The notes under the pieces: generated by a model
The model's input: the letters and a program-made list of their open reading frames with translations, nothing else
Database searches by the model: none
Told to the model about the DNA's origin: nothing
Made by a program: the position numbers and the translations under genes
Shown here: positions 10,398 to 20,668 of the stretch, in pieces
How the letters are laid out: every line of letters starts with the position of its first letter
How positions within the stretch are numbered: the first letter of the stretch is position 1
Assembly: GCF_039908645.1 (NCBI RefSeq)
Contig: NZ_CP150917.1
Location: 964,501-1,028,500 of the forward strand
Reading direction: 5' to 3'
DNA length: 64,000 nt
DNA from: Pseudomonas helvetica
Lineage (GTDB): Bacteria > Pseudomonadota > Gammaproteobacteria > Pseudomonadales > Pseudomonadaceae

Positions 10398-11342
10398 TTA
10401 AATGAGCCCACGCTGAACCAGTGCCTGATGGGCCGACAACGGATCTTCGGCCAGAAATAAATCGGCTATTTCAGAGGTTTTGGCGGACAACTCGGCGTGG
10501 TGGATGCACACCGCAGGGCCGGCCATGAGTTTTGGGCCGTCGACATTGGTCAGAAGTTTCAATAAATGTTTGAGATCGATTGTTTTACTGGAATACAGCA
10601 GCACGCCACGCGCTTGCAGATGCTCGACCGCCAGTGCCAATTCGCCGGCTGGCAACGGCCAGTCGAACACTTCCACGGGGCAATCGGCGCTGCTGATCAG
10701 CCAGGCGATGAGCCACAGATGCGGCTCCAGGGGTAAGTCGGAGTGATTGATCAGCAGCAACGGCGCGCCGCGCAACTGACGGTTGTTGTGGTAGACCCTC
10801 GCACCGAACTTGCTGCGCAACCAGGAATAAAAGAACGCCCGCTCCATCTGCGCGCCAAACTGACCTTGCCAGCGCTGCTCGAGTTCGGCCAGCAGCGGCA
10901 TCAGCAGTTGCTCGCACAAGGTGCGCGGTGGATACAACGACATGGCCTGATTGAGCGTCTCATCGAGCTGGCGCTCAGCGAGTTGTCCGATCGCCTGCAT
11001 CAGCTTGAGGCGCAGGACGTGCCAGTCATTTGTGACCGGCTCACGCAATGCTGCTGGCGTATCCAGCAGCTGTTTGATCTGGCTGACGGCCACGCCGCGA
11101 TTGAGCCAGGTGAGAATGTCATGGATCCGCTGCACATGTTCGACCGAGAACAGTCGGTGTCCCTTGGACGTACGCAGCGGCACGATCAGGCCATAGCGAC
11201 GTTCCCAGGCACGCAGGGTAACGGCATTGACGCCGGTGATTCGTGCAACTTCGCGAATCGGCAGCCAATCGTTCTCCGGGGGCTGTTGATCGCCGGTGCC
11301 TGGGCTGTCGTCATGGGGATGAATGTCAGGTTCGGTTTTCAT
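10398..11342 (-). CDS. MerR-family regulator, LitR/CarH-like without B12 motif (class II LitR)
   Basis: The 314-residue protein has an N-terminal MerR winged helix (WLPIREVARITGVNAVTLRAWERRYGLI, key residues VNAVTLRAWERRYG, about 27-55). It is followed by a helical domain and an alpha/beta C-terminal region resembling that of CarH/LitR. The DxHxxG cobalamin-binding motif of light-sensing CarH is not present. Such class II LitR proteins were described in P. putida as acting with a separate LOV photoreceptor. The gene sits between the DUF523/DUF1722 gene and phrB, with stop codons directly abutting starts on both sides. I infer that it controls the promoter at 12362-12389. No LOV gene is visible in the window. 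Confidence 0.82.
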   Translation of the reverse strand: MKTEPDIHPHDDSPGTGDQQPPENDWLPIREVARITGVNAVTLRAWERRYGLIVPLRTSKGHRLFSVEHVQRIHDILTWLNRGVAVSQIKQLLDTPAALREPVTNDWHVLRLKLMQAIGQLAERQLDETLNQAMSLYPPRTLCEQLLMPLLAELEQRWQGQFGAQMERAFFYSWLRSKFGARVYHNNRQLRGAPLLLINHSDLPLEPHLWLIAWLISSADCPVEVFDWPLPAGELALAVEHLQARGVLLYSSKTIDLKHLLKLLTNVDGPKLMAGPAVCIHHAELSAKTSEIADLFLAEDPLSAHQALVQRGLI

Positions 11343-12305
11343 TTAAATCGCATTTCGCAAGCTGAGATTTTCCGGGTGCGGTTGCAGGTACGCCTGCTGC
11401 ATAACGTACGGATCGGGATGATGGCGCAAGTGATGCTTGAGCAATGTCAGCGGTACCACCAAGGGCACGATGCCGTGGCGGTACTGACCGATCACATGCT
11501 GCACTTCCTGTTTGTCTTCGGCGCTGATGACCTGTTTGAGATAGCCGCTGAGGTGTTGCAGCACATTGGTGTGGGTGCCGCGGGTGGCACATTTTTTCAG
11601 TGCCGCCATCAGCTCGCTGAAATAGCGCGGGCCGAGTTCATCGGGATCGGTCTGGCCCATATCACCCAGGAGCTTGCCCAAGGCTTGGTATTGCAGTGGG
11701 TTATGGGCCATCAACAGGTATTTGTAGCGTGCGTGAAAGTCGGTCAGGCCATTGCGGCTCAAGCCGTTTTGCAGGAGCTCCTGCCAGACTGAGTAGGCAA
11801 ATACCCGGGTCAGGAAATTCTCGCGTAGTACGGGATCGTTCAGTCGACCGTCTTCTTCCACCGGCAGGTCCGGGTGTCGGGCACAAAACGCTTGAGCGTA
11901 GATGCCGCGTGCACCGCCGTCGTGCGGGCTGCCGTTGGCGTGGTAAACCTTGACTCGCTCCAGGCCACAGGACGGTGATTTTTGCATGAAGATATAGCCG
12001 CAAATATCGCCCAGCGCGCCGGCCATTTGCTGGCCGTAGTTCGTCAGCGCCTGACTGACATCCAGTTCGTGGTGAACCGTACCGACGGCGCGAGGTTGCT
12101 GCGGATTGCCGACCAGTCGAATCGGTTCGCGGGGAACCCCCAGGCCGATGGCGACCTCCGGGCACACTGCAATGAACTCGAAATAATCCGTGAGGGTTCG
12201 ACTGCACAGCGGAGAGGCTTTATGCCCGCCGTTGTAACGTACCTCGGCGCCCATCAGGCAGGCACTGACAGCGATTTTCGGTTTGCTTGCTGAGTCGCTG
12301 GGCAT
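11343..12305 (-). CDS. DUF523 and DUF1722 fusion protein (YbgA-like)
   Basis: The 320-residue protein joins an N-terminal DUF523 domain to a C-terminal DUF1722 (YbgA) domain. DUF523 carries the family cysteines in VSACLMGAEVRYNG and QKSPSCGLERVK. DUF1722 contains YKYLLMAHNPLQYQALG. The biochemical role is unknown. E. coli YbgA sits beside phrB, and here the gene is two steps upstream of phrB, so the DUF1722-photolyase link is conserved over a wide range. The ATG is preceded by GAGGTG. The promoter with TGTACA boxes lies directly upstream. It is the first gene of the DUF523-merR-phrB-SDR operon. Confidence 0.9.
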   Translation of the reverse strand: MPSDSASKPKIAVSACLMGAEVRYNGGHKASPLCSRTLTDYFEFIAVCPEVAIGLGVPREPIRLVGNPQQPRAVGTVHHELDVSQALTNYGQQMAGALGDICGYIFMQKSPSCGLERVKVYHANGSPHDGGARGIYAQAFCARHPDLPVEEDGRLNDPVLRENFLTRVFAYSVWQELLQNGLSRNGLTDFHARYKYLLMAHNPLQYQALGKLLGDMGQTDPDELGPRYFSELMAALKKCATRGTHTNVLQHLSGYLKQVISAEDKQEVQHVIGQYRHGIVPLVVPLTLLKHHLRHHPDPYVMQQAYLQPHPENLSLRNAI

Positions 12306-12327
12306 GGAGGCACCTCGGATCTATACC

Positions 12328-12401
12328 TGTACAGGCTGTTCGCGCTGTACAACACGGTTTGATCATAGATCCAAGGGTGTACAAGTCAAATTGTTTGTAC
12401 A
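12328..12401 (-). promoter_or_regulatory. Promoter with two TGTACA-N12-TGTACA operators before the DUF523-merR-phrB operon
   Basis: On the minus strand a good sigma-70 promoter reads TTGACT (12389-12384), 16-nt spacer, TATGAT (12367-12362). Four exact TGTACA hexamers lie at 12396, 12378, 12346 and 12328. They form two pairs, each with 18 bp from box to box and 32 bp between pairs. The first pair straddles the -35 box and enters the spacer. The second covers the expected transcription start and early transcript. This is the layout of a repressor site and fits the MerR/LitR-like protein encoded in the operon. Binding is inferred. Confidence 0.7.
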
Positions 12402-12464
12402 AGTTTTACCGGCTCCCTCTTCCTGTGGGATTCATCGTGCAATGTCTGCGCGGGTTGACGCGTT

Positions 12465-13526
<1,062 letters not shown>

Positions 13527-13539
13527 TCAGCGTTCTCGT

Positions 13540-13580
13540 TCTGGCAGGTTGGCCTATTGTTAAACACAGAACCTGCCAGA
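13540..13580. repeat. 11-bp perfect inverted repeat between divergent renalase-like and epimerase genes
   Basis: TCTGGCAGGTT (13540-13550) and AACCTGCCAGA (13570-13580) are perfect inverted copies separated by 19 bp. They lie between two divergent genes, with no T-run, so an operator is more likely than a terminator. The partner regulator is unknown. Confidence 0.5.
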
Positions 13581-13647
13581 TCCGAAACATCCCTGCTTAT
13601 AAAAATAGACTAGTGATCAGGGTAAAACGCCACGCGAGGAAGATGTC

Positions 13648-14550
13648 ATGCACATATTGCTGACCGGCGGTACTGGTTTGATAGGACGTCAACTCTGCCG
13701 ACACTGGTTGAGCCAGGGCCATAGCCTGACGGTGTGGAGTCGCAGGCCTGAACAAGTCGCCAAATTGTGCGGCACGCAGGTACGTGGCGTCAGGCGTCTG
13801 GAAGACATTGGCCAACGTCCGGTGGATGCGGTGATCAATCTCGCGGGGGCACCGATTGCTGATCGCTTGTGGACTCATCGACGCAAGGCGCTGCTCTGGA
13901 ACAGTCGAATCAGGCTTACCGAAACCCTGTTGGCCTGGCTTGAAAGCCTCGAGCAGAAACCGCAGTTGTTGATTTCGGGCTCCGCAGTCGGCTGGTACGG
14001 CGATGGCGGTGAGCGTGAGCTGACCGAGAAATCGCCGCCGGTCAGCGAAGACTTCGCCAGCCAGTTGTGCATTGCCTGGGAGGAGACCGCACAGCGCGCC
14101 GAGACGCTGGGGATTCGGGTAGTGCTGGTGCGTACCGGGTTGGTGCTGTCGGCGGAGGGCGGCTTTTTGTCGCGGCTGTTATTGCCGTTCAAATTGGGGC
14201 TGGGCGGGCCGATCGGTAATGGTCGGCAGTGGATGCCGTGGATTCACATCGACGATCAAATCGCCCTGATTGATTTTCTTTTGCATCAGAAAGACGCCAG
14301 CGGTCCTTATAATGCGTGCGCGCCAAAACCGGTGCGCAATCGCGAGTTCGCCAAGACCCTCGCCAGCATTTTGCACCGGCCGGCGTTCATGCCGATGCCG
14401 TCATTTGTGCTGAAGGTCGGTCTTGGCGAGTTGTCACTGTTGCTGCTGGGTGGTCAGCGGGCAACACCGGCGCGCCTGCTGGCGGCGGGTTTCACATTCC
14501 GCTTCACTGATTTGCGTGCGGCCCTGGACGACGTGTCCAGCCGCCTTTGA
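13648..14550 (+). CDS. TIGR01777-family NAD-dependent epimerase/dehydratase-like protein (YfcH-like)
   Basis: The 300-residue protein is an extended-SDR enzyme with an N-terminal GGTGLIG cofactor loop (residues 7-13). It carries the family segments [20 protein letters not shown] and [17 protein letters not shown], and ends with a DUF1731-like tail rich in [11 protein letters not shown]. coli YfcH has about the same length; the substrate is unknown. GAGGA precedes the ATG. The stop is 13 bp before the hemH start, so the two are likely co-transcribed, as at PA4656-PA4655 in my memory. Confidence 0.9.
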   Translation: MHILLTGGTGLIGRQLCRHWLSQGHSLTVWSRRPEQVAKLCGTQVRGVRRLEDIGQRPVDAVINLAGAPIADRLWTHRRKALLWNSRIRLTETLLAWLESLEQKPQLLISGSAVGWYGDGGERELTEKSPPVSEDFASQLCIAWEETAQRAETLGIRVVLVRTGLVLSAEGGFLSRLLLPFKLGLGGPIGNGRQWMPWIHIDDQIALIDFLLHQKDASGPYNACAPKPVRNREFAKTLASILHRPAFMPMPSFVLKVGLGELSLLLLGGQRATPARLLAAGFTFRFTDLRAALDDVSSRL

Positions 14551-14563
14551 AATAGGACGTTGC

Positions 14564-15586
14564 ATGACCGATCACGCGTTGCTCCTGGTCAATTTGGGTT
14601 CGCCCGCTTCCACACAGGTGGCGGACGTGCGCAGCTACCTCAATCAATTTCTGATGGACCCTTACGTCATTGACCTGCCATGGCCGGTGCGACGTTTGCT
14701 GGTCTCACTGATTCTGATCAAGCGCCCTGAGCAATCGGCTCACGCCTATGCCTCGATCTGGTGGGACGAAGGTTCGCCGCTGGTGGTGCTCAGTCGCCGT
14801 TTGCAGCAAGCGATGACCGCGCAGTGGACCCAAGGGCCGGTCGAGTTGGCCATGCGTTACGGCGAGCCGTCGATTGAGTCGGTGTTGACCCGCATGGCTG
14901 CTCAAGGGATCAAAAAAGTCACCCTCGCACCGCTTTATCCGCAGTTCGCCGACAGCACCGTGACCACGGTGATTGAAGAGGCCAAGCGGGTGGTGCGCGA
15001 GAAAAAACTGAATGTGCAGTTCTCGATTCTCCAGCCGTTCTACGATCAACCGGAATACCTCGATGCGCTGGTGGCCAGTGCCAGGCCGTACCTGGAGCAG
15101 GATTACGATCATCTGCTGCTGAGCTTCCATGGTTTGCCGGAGCGGCACCTGAAGAAGCTCAACCCGGGCCATAGCTTTGAGGGCGACGGTGATTGCTGTG
15201 CCGGCGCGCCGCCGGAAGTGGTTGCAACCTGTTATCGCGGTCAGTGCCTGCGTACCGCGGCAGCATTTGCCGAGCGCTTGGGCTTGCCGGACGGCAAATG
15301 GTCGGTGTCGTTCCAGTCACGGCTGGGTCGCGCCAAATGGATCGAACCCTATACCGAAGCGCGTCTTGACGCGTTGGCCAAGCAAGGTGTGAAGAAGATT
15401 CTGGTGATGTGCCCGGCGTTTGTGGCCGACTGCATCGAAACCCTGGAAGAGATCGGTGACCGTGGGCTCGAGCAGTTCCGCGAGGCGGGCGGCGAGGAGT
15501 TGGTGCTGGTGCCGTGTCTCAACGATGACCCGCAGTGGGCGCAGGCGTTGAACATCTTGTGTGAAAGAGCGCCGCTGGCGTTGTAG
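14564..15586 (+). CDS. hemH: Ferrochelatase
   Basis: Ferrochelatase inserts ferrous iron into protoporphyrin IX, the last step of heme synthesis. The ATG at 14564, preceded by AGGA, gives 340 residues starting [14 protein letters not shown]. An upstream in-frame extension overlaps the epimerase gene and is not family sequence. The catalytic His is in [10 protein letters not shown]. The Glu-bearing metal-path segment is [17 protein letters not shown] Cys-containing stretch ([16 protein letters not shown]) lies between them. It converges on uraA with a REPIN in the gap. Confidence 0.97.
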   Translation: MTDHALLLVNLGSPASTQVADVRSYLNQFLMDPYVIDLPWPVRRLLVSLILIKRPEQSAHAYASIWWDEGSPLVVLSRRLQQAMTAQWTQGPVELAMRYGEPSIESVLTRMAAQGIKKVTLAPLYPQFADSTVTTVIEEAKRVVREKKLNVQFSILQPFYDQPEYLDALVASARPYLEQDYDHLLLSFHGLPERHLKKLNPGHSFEGDGDCCAGAPPEVVATCYRGQCLRTAAAFAERLGLPDGKWSVSFQSRLGRAKWIEPYTEARLDALAKQGVKKILVMCPAFVADCIETLEEIGDRGLEQFREAGGEELVLVPCLNDDPQWAQALNILCERAPLAL

Positions 15587-15598
15587 GCGAGCGGTAAT

Positions 15599-15730
15599 GT
15601 GGCGAGGGAGCTTGCTCCCGCTCGGCTGCGAAGCAGTCGTAAATTCGGCAAACGCGATATGTCTGAAGATATGCGGTTGCAGGTTTTAGGGTCGCTTCGC
15701 GACCCAGCGGGAGCAAGCTCCCTCGCCACA
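15599..15730. repeat. REPIN (GGCGAGGGAGC class)
   Basis: Two inverted REP palindromes with the core GGCGAGGGAGCTTGCTCCC face each other across about 85 bp. They fill the gap between the convergent hemH and uraA genes. Transcripts from either side would fold into a long hairpin that could act as a 3' boundary. Confidence 0.9.
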
Positions 15731-15747
15731 GGGGGCTGTGTAAGCCG

Positions 15748-17022
15748 TTAAAGCAACGGCTCATCCGCTTTCTTGTGCTTCCAGCTGTCATTGCCCGGCA
15801 GAATCAGGTTCAGCGCGATCGCCACGACAGCGCACAGCGCGATGCCCTTGAGGCCGAAGTCCTGCGCGCCGGTACCGGTGCCGACCAGCATGCCGCCAAT
15901 CCCGAACACCAGCGTGACCGAGACAATCACCAGGTTGCGCGCTTCAGCCAAATCGATCTTGTGGCGGATCATGGTATTCATGCCCACCGCAGCAATCGAC
16001 CCGAACAACAGGCAAAGAATCCCGCCCATGACGGGCACCGGGATGCTTTGCAGCAGTGCGCCGAACTTGCCGATAAACGCCAGGCTGATGGCAAAGATCG
16101 CTGCCCAGGTCATGATTTTCGGGTTGTAGTTCTTGGTCAGCATCACCGCGCCCGTCACTTCAGCGTACGTGGTGTTAGGTGGGCCGCCGAGCAGGCCGGC
16201 GGCAGTGGTTGCGATGCCATCGCCAAACAGCGTGCGGTGCAGGCCGGGCTTCTTCAGGTAATCACGTCCGGTCACGCTGCCGACTGCAATCACGCCGCCG
16301 ATATGCTCGATGGCCGGGGCCAGCGCCACCGGGACGATGAACAGAATCGCCTGCCAGTTGAATTCCGGAGCGGTGAAGTGCGGCAACGCAAACCACGGCG
16401 CGGCAGCGATCTTCGCGGTGTCGACGACACCGAAGAAGAACGCCATGGCAAACCCGACCAGTACGCCGGAGATGATCGGCACCAGGCGGAAGATGCCTTT
16501 GCCGAACACCGCTACGATCAGGGTCGTCAGCAGCGCTGGCATGGAGATCATCATGGCGGTCTGGTAATGAATCAGCTCGGAACCATCACCGGCCTTGCCC
16601 ATCGCCATGTTTGCGGCAATCGGCGCCATCGCCAGGCCGATCGAAATGATCACCGGGCCAATCACTACCGGTGGCAGCAAGCGGTCGATAAAACCGGTGC
16701 CCTTGATCTTCACGGCCACGCCGAGAAAGGTATAAACGAAACCGGCCGCCATCACCCCGCCCATGGTCGCCGCGAGGCCGAACTGGCCCTTGGCGAGAAT
16801 GATCGGGGTGATAAAGGCAAAGCTCGACGCCAGGAACACCGGCACTTGCCGCCCGGTGACCACCTGGAACAGCAGAGTCCCGAGGCCCGCCGTGAAAAGC
16901 GCGACATTCGGGTCGAGGCCGGTAATCAGCGGCATCAACACCAACGCGCCAAACGCCACGAACAGCATCTGCGCACCAGACAGCACTGTGCGCCAGAGCG
17001 GGTCGTTGAACTCATCCCGCAT
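15748..17022 (-). CDS. uraA: Uracil permease, NCS2 family
   Basis: UraA is an inner-membrane uracil:proton symporter. About 424 hydrophobic residues form the NCS2 fold of 14 membrane spans. The family motifs are AIEHIGGVIAVGSVTGRDYLKKPGL, shortened here to IEHIGGVIAVGSVTG, and PNTTYAEVTGAV near residue 280. I prefer ATG at 17022, which has AAGGA 9 nt upstream. A GTG at 17028 overlapping the upp stop (GTGA) is the alternative. Coupling to upp makes a uracil salvage unit. Confidence 0.95.
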   Translation of the reverse strand: MRDEFNDPLWRTVLSGAQMLFVAFGALVLMPLITGLDPNVALFTAGLGTLLFQVVTGRQVPVFLASSFAFITPIILAKGQFGLAATMGGVMAAGFVYTFLGVAVKIKGTGFIDRLLPPVVIGPVIISIGLAMAPIAANMAMGKAGDGSELIHYQTAMMISMPALLTTLIVAVFGKGIFRLVPIISGVLVGFAMAFFFGVVDTAKIAAAPWFALPHFTAPEFNWQAILFIVPVALAPAIEHIGGVIAVGSVTGRDYLKKPGLHRTLFGDGIATTAAGLLGGPPNTTYAEVTGAVMLTKNYNPKIMTWAAIFAISLAFIGKFGALLQSIPVPVMGGILCLLFGSIAAVGMNTMIRHKIDLAEARNLVIVSVTLVFGIGGMLVGTGTGAQDFGLKGIALCAVVAIALNLILPGNDSWKHKKADEPLL

Positions 17023-17024
17023 GC

Positions 17025-17663
17025 TCACGCGTCCTTCTGCTTGGTGCCGAAGATCTTGTCGCCGGCATCGCCCAGACCCGGGATGATGTAGCCGTGTTCG
17101 TTCAGTTTTTGATCAATGGACGCGGTGTAGATGGTCACGTCCGGGTGAGCCTTCTCTACCGCGGCGATGCCTTCAGGAGCGGCTACCAGGACCATCGCGC
17201 GGATGTCCTTGCAACCGGCCTTTTTCAGCAGGTCGATGGTGGCGACCATCGAACCTCCGGTGGCGAGCATCGGGTCGATGATCATTGCCAGGCGTTCGTC
17301 GATTTCCGGAACCAGTTTTTCCAGATAGGTGTGCGCTTCGAGGGTTTCCTCATTGCGGGCCACGCCCACGGCGCTGACTTTGGCGCCCGGGATCAGGCTG
17401 AGCACGCCTTCAAGCATGCCGATGCCGGCGCGCAGGATCGGCACCACGGTAATTTTCTTGCCGGCGATCTTCTCGACCGAGACGGTGCCGCACCAGCCTT
17501 CGATATCGTAGGTTTCAAGGGGCAGGTCTTTGGTCGCCTCGTAGGTCAGCAGGGCACCGACTTCCTGAGCGAGCTCGCGGAAATTCTTCGTGCTAATGTC
17601 GGCGCGGCGCATAAGGCCAAGTTTGTGTCGGATCAGCGGATGGCGGATCTCACGGATGGGCAT
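17025..17663 (-). CDS. upp: Uracil phosphoribosyltransferase
   Basis: Upp converts uracil and PRPP to UMP. The 212-residue length is standard. The PRPP-binding loop is [17 protein letters not shown] (about 133-149), and the uracil-binding C-terminus is [17 protein letters not shown]. It is the first gene of the upp-uraA pair and is divergent from hpt; the 165-bp gap between them must hold both promoters. Confidence 0.98.
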   Translation of the reverse strand: MPIREIRHPLIRHKLGLMRRADISTKNFRELAQEVGALLTYEATKDLPLETYDIEGWCGTVSVEKIAGKKITVVPILRAGIGMLEGVLSLIPGAKVSAVGVARNEETLEAHTYLEKLVPEIDERLAMIIDPMLATGGSMVATIDLLKKAGCKDIRAMVLVAAPEGIAAVEKAHPDVTIYTASIDQKLNEHGYIIPGLGDAGDKIFGTKQKDA

Positions 17664-17828
17664 GGGGAAAGGCTCCGGCGGCGGGCAAAAAAACCGGCCT
17701 AGATTAATCTATCCGAGGGTGTTGTCCTATAGACATACAGTACGTTAGTCCAGAAACGCTTGATCTGACCCGGCTGGATGCGTACCTTTGCTCGCTTTTC
17801 CGAATCCGCCACCCCCTTGGAGAGCACC

Positions 17829-18386
17829 ATGTCCGCTGATCTCGAGCATATCCGTCAAATCATGCGAGAGGCTGACTGCCTGTACACCGAAGCTGAAGTC
17901 GAGGCGGCCATCGCCCGCGTGGGTGCGCAAATCAACGATCAGCTGGCTGATAGCAACCCGGTGGTCTTCTGCGTGATGAACGGCGGCCTGATTTTCTCCG
18001 GCAAACTGCTGACCCATCTGAATTTCCCGCTGGAAGCGTCCTATCTGCACGCTACCCGCTATCGCAACGAAACCAGCGGTGGCGACCTGTTCTGGAAGGC
18101 CAAGCCAGAAGTCTCGTTCATCGACCGTGACGTGCTGATCATCGACGACATCCTCGACGAAGGTCACACCCTGGGCGCGATCATCGACTTCTGCAAACAT
18201 GCTGGCGCCCGCGCCGTGCACACCGCCGTACTGATCGATAAAGACCACGACCGCAAGGCTCGTCCGGACCTGAAAGCCGATTTCGTCGGCCTGCCGTGCA
18301 TCGACCGCTACATCTTCGGTTACGGCATGGACTACAAAGGCTACTGGCGCAACGCCGCCGGGATCTACGCCGTCAAAGGAATGTAA
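17829..18386 (+). CDS. hpt: Hypoxanthine-guanine phosphoribosyltransferase
   Basis: Hpt salvages hypoxanthine and guanine to IMP and GMP. The ATG at 17829, preceded by GGAG, gives 185 residues; a longer in-frame start at 17778 lacks such a site. The PRPP motif is VLIIDDILDEGHTLG at 102-116, and the base-binding region is the YIFGYGMDYKGYWRN segment. Divergence from upp groups purine and pyrimidine salvage. A cupin gene follows 3 nt after the stop. Confidence 0.96.
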   Translation: MSADLEHIRQIMREADCLYTEAEVEAAIARVGAQINDQLADSNPVVFCVMNGGLIFSGKLLTHLNFPLEASYLHATRYRNETSGGDLFWKAKPEVSFIDRDVLIIDDILDEGHTLGAIIDFCKHAGARAVHTAVLIDKDHDRKARPDLKADFVGLPCIDRYIFGYGMDYKGYWRNAAGIYAVKGM

Positions 18387-18389
18387 GTC

Positions 18390-18863
18390 ATGGCCGCGCC
18401 GAGCTTTCTCGATCAAGCACTGTTTACCGAGCTGGCCGAGAAAGCTGCGGCCAATCCTCGTGGCCGACAGCATCACAACTTCCATCAGATGGAGGAGCCG
18501 TGCCACCGTATGGCGGTGGGCTTGCAGCCATCGACGTACGTTCCGCCACATCGGCATTTGAGCGATGACAAGGCTGAAACCCTGTTGGTCCTCAAGGGCC
18601 GTCTGGGTGTGCTGCTTTTCGACGACGCGGGCCAGGTGATTGCCAAGCGAATCCTGGAGTGCGGCGGCGATACGCTGGGGATCGACCTGCCGGCCGGTGT
18701 TTATCACGGTCTGGTCGTACTCGAAGCAGACAGTGTGATGTTCGAATGCAAGGCCGGCCCGTATCGTCCGGTGGGCGAGGGTGAACACGCGCATTGGGCT
18801 CCCCGCGAAGGCGAGCCTGGCGTTACCGAGTATCAGGCCTGGATGCGCGCACAGTTCGACTGA
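18390..18863 (+). CDS. WbuC-family cupin-fold metalloprotein
   Basis: The 157-residue protein has the cupin histidines in PPHRHLSDDKAETLLVLKG, abbreviated to HRH at about 54-56, and YHGLVVLE, and ends ETEYQAWM-like (VTEYQAWMRAQF). The family is named after WbuC of an O-antigen cluster, but in pseudomonads it follows hpt and its substrate is unknown. AAGGA precedes the ATG, which is 3 nt after the hpt stop, so it is in the same transcript. The REPIN at 18879 follows closely. Confidence 0.85.
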   Translation: MAAPSFLDQALFTELAEKAAANPRGRQHHNFHQMEEPCHRMAVGLQPSTYVPPHRHLSDDKAETLLVLKGRLGVLLFDDAGQVIAKRILECGGDTLGIDLPAGVYHGLVVLEADSVMFECKAGPYRPVGEGEHAHWAPREGEPGVTEYQAWMRAQFD

Positions 18864-18878
18864 CGAAAAGCGCCGACC

Positions 18879-19023
18879 TGTGGCGAGGGAGCTTGCTCCC
18901 GCCGGCCGGCCCGCGTTCGGGCGTAGCAGTCGTAAAACTGGCTGATGCGTTCTACCTGATAAAACGCAGTCACCTATTTGGGACCGCTTCGCGATCCAGC
19001 GGGAGCAAGCTCCCTCGCCACAG
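18879..19023. repeat. REPIN (GGCGAGGGAGC class)
   Basis: An inverted pair of GGCGAGGGAGCTTGCTCCC palindromes lies about 15 bp after the cupin gene and 56 bp before the end of the converging lhpG gene. It separates the core hpt region from the hydroxyproline island. Confidence 0.9.
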
Positions 19024-19078
19024 GATTTGTGTCCACTTCAGAGGCCTTGTGAGCGACTGGTATCGAGGCAGATCAGGT

Positions 19079-20668
19079 CTATTCGTCACCCAACCCTTCG
19101 CGGGTATTCACCCCATCGACCAGACGTAAAATTCCCAGTGGGTTGGCGTTCTTCAGGGCGTCCGGCAGTAACCTGTCCGGACAGTTCTGATAGCACACCG
19201 GTCGCAGGAACCGTTCGATTGCCAGGCTGCCGACCGAGGTACCGCGAGCATCCGACGTCGCGGGATACGGTCCGCCGTGGACCATTGCATCGCACACCTC
19301 GACACCGGTCGGATAACCGTTGAGCAGCAGGCGTCCGGCTTTCTGTTCGAGGATCGGTATCAGCTGCGCGCACAGCGCAAGGTCTTGCGGTTCGGCGATC
19401 AGCGTGGCGGTCAGTTGCCCGTGCAAGGCACACAGCGCCAACCTGAGTTCTTGCTCGTCGGCCACCTCCAGCACGATGCTGGCCGGACCGAACACTTCCT
19501 CCTGTAGCACCTCATCCCCTTCAAGCAGCAGGCTGACGTCAGCCTTGAACAACTGCGGCTGCACCTGATTGCCTGACGTGCAGGCGCCGCTCAAACGCGT
19601 CACCCGTGGATGTTCGAGCAAGCGCTGCACGCCGCCTTCATAGCTACGCCGGGTACCGCTGTTGAGCAGGGTTTGTGGCGGTTTTTCGTTGATCTGCGCG
19701 GTGAGTTGTTCGATGAAGGCGCTGAACGCCGCCGAGCGCAGGCCGATGATCAACCCCGGATTGGTACAGAACTGGCCGCCGCCCAGCACGATCGAAGCGC
19801 TCAATTCGCTGGCGATGCTTGCGCTGCGGGCCGCGAGGGCGGCGGGTAGCAGCAGTACCGGGTTGATGCTCGACATTTCGGCGAACACCGGTATCGGCTG
19901 CGGCCTTGCAGCGGCCATGTCGCACAGCGCCCGGCCACCTTTGAGCGAGCCGGTGAACCCCACCGCCTGGATCGCCGGGTGTTTGACCAGCGCCTCACCG
20001 ACGCCCGCGCCATAAATCATGTTGAACACGCCTTCAGGCATGCCACTGCGCTGTGCCGCGCGAATGATCGCTGCCGCTACCAGCTCGGCGGTTGCCATAT
20101 GCCCGCTGTGGGCCTTGAACACCACCGGGCAACCCGCGGCCAGGGCGGCGGCGGTATCGCCACCGGCGGTGGAAAACGCCAGTGGAAAGTTACTCGCACC
20201 GAACACCGCCACCGGGCCCAGGCCGATGCGCCACTGGCGCACATCAGGCCGTGGCAAAGGTTGGCGCTCAGGCAGGGCGCGGTCGATACGCGCACCGAGG
20301 AAGTCGCCTTGACGCAGCACCCGGGCGAACAGCCGCAACTGGCCGCTGGTTCGCGCCCGTTCGCCCTGAGTCCGCGCAGCGGGCAGAGCCGTCTCGCGAC
20401 AGACGATGGCGATGAAGTCATCGCCCAGAGCGTCAATTTCTTCGGCGATGGTTTCGAGAAAACCAGCGCGGACCGTGGCCGGCAGGTTGCGATAAATCGG
20501 GTAGGCCCTGGCAGCGAAGTGGGCGGCGTCGTCGACTTCCTCGGTGCTGGCCTGGCTAAAGCCATAAGGCAGCAGTTCACCGCTGTGGGCGTCGACGCTG
20601 TGCAGAACCTGATCACCTGCGGCGCTGCGGCCGAAGCCGATAAAGTTGTGGCCAATAATGGCTGACAT
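19079..20668 (-). CDS. lhpG: Alpha-ketoglutarate semialdehyde dehydrogenase, hydroxyproline pathway
   Basis: This aldehyde dehydrogenase oxidises 2-oxoglutarate semialdehyde to 2-oxoglutarate, the last step of trans-4-hydroxyproline degradation. The 529-residue length fits the long NADP-type KGSADH group. The catalytic Cys is at 301 (GGGQFCTNPGL), the general-base Glu at 264 (VFAEMSSINP), and the cofactor Asn near 160 (FGASNFPLAF). Function is assigned from family plus the neighbouring lhpC. The start is odd: a hairpin with a six-T run ends right at the ATG and no good ribosome-binding site is present. It is the last gene of the island. Confidence 0.9.
   Translation of the reverse strand: MSAIIGHNFIGFGRSAAGDQVLHSVDAHSGELLPYGFSQASTEEVDDAAHFAARAYPIYRNLPATVRAGFLETIAEEIDALGDDFIAIVCRETALPAARTQGERARTSGQLRLFARVLRQGDFLGARIDRALPERQPLPRPDVRQWRIGLGPVAVFGASNFPLAFSTAGGDTAAALAAGCPVVFKAHSGHMATAELVAAAIIRAAQRSGMPEGVFNMIYGAGVGEALVKHPAIQAVGFTGSLKGGRALCDMAAARPQPIPVFAEMSSINPVLLLPAALAARSASIASELSASIVLGGGQFCTNPGLIIGLRSAAFSAFIEQLTAQINEKPPQTLLNSGTRRSYEGGVQRLLEHPRVTRLSGACTSGNQVQPQLFKADVSLLLEGDEVLQEEVFGPASIVLEVADEQELRLALCALHGQLTATLIAEPQDLALCAQLIPILEQKAGRLLLNGYPTGVEVCDAMVHGGPYPATSDARGTSVGSLAIERFLRPVCYQNCPDRLLPDALKNANPLGILRLVDGVNTREGLGDE

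Noticed and set aside
10398..11342. CarH-type B12 photoreceptor
   Set aside because: The regulator resembles CarH/LitR in layout but lacks the DxHxxG cobalamin-binding motif, so direct B12 light sensing is not supported.
14423..14563. N-terminal extension of hemH
   Set aside because: It lies inside the TIGR01777 gene. The ATG at 14564 has AGGA upstream and gives the family N-terminus.
15775..17091. A 438-codon forward frame opposite uraA
   Set aside because: The minus strand encodes a full NCS2 permease. The forward product is implausibly rich in His, Gln and Arg.
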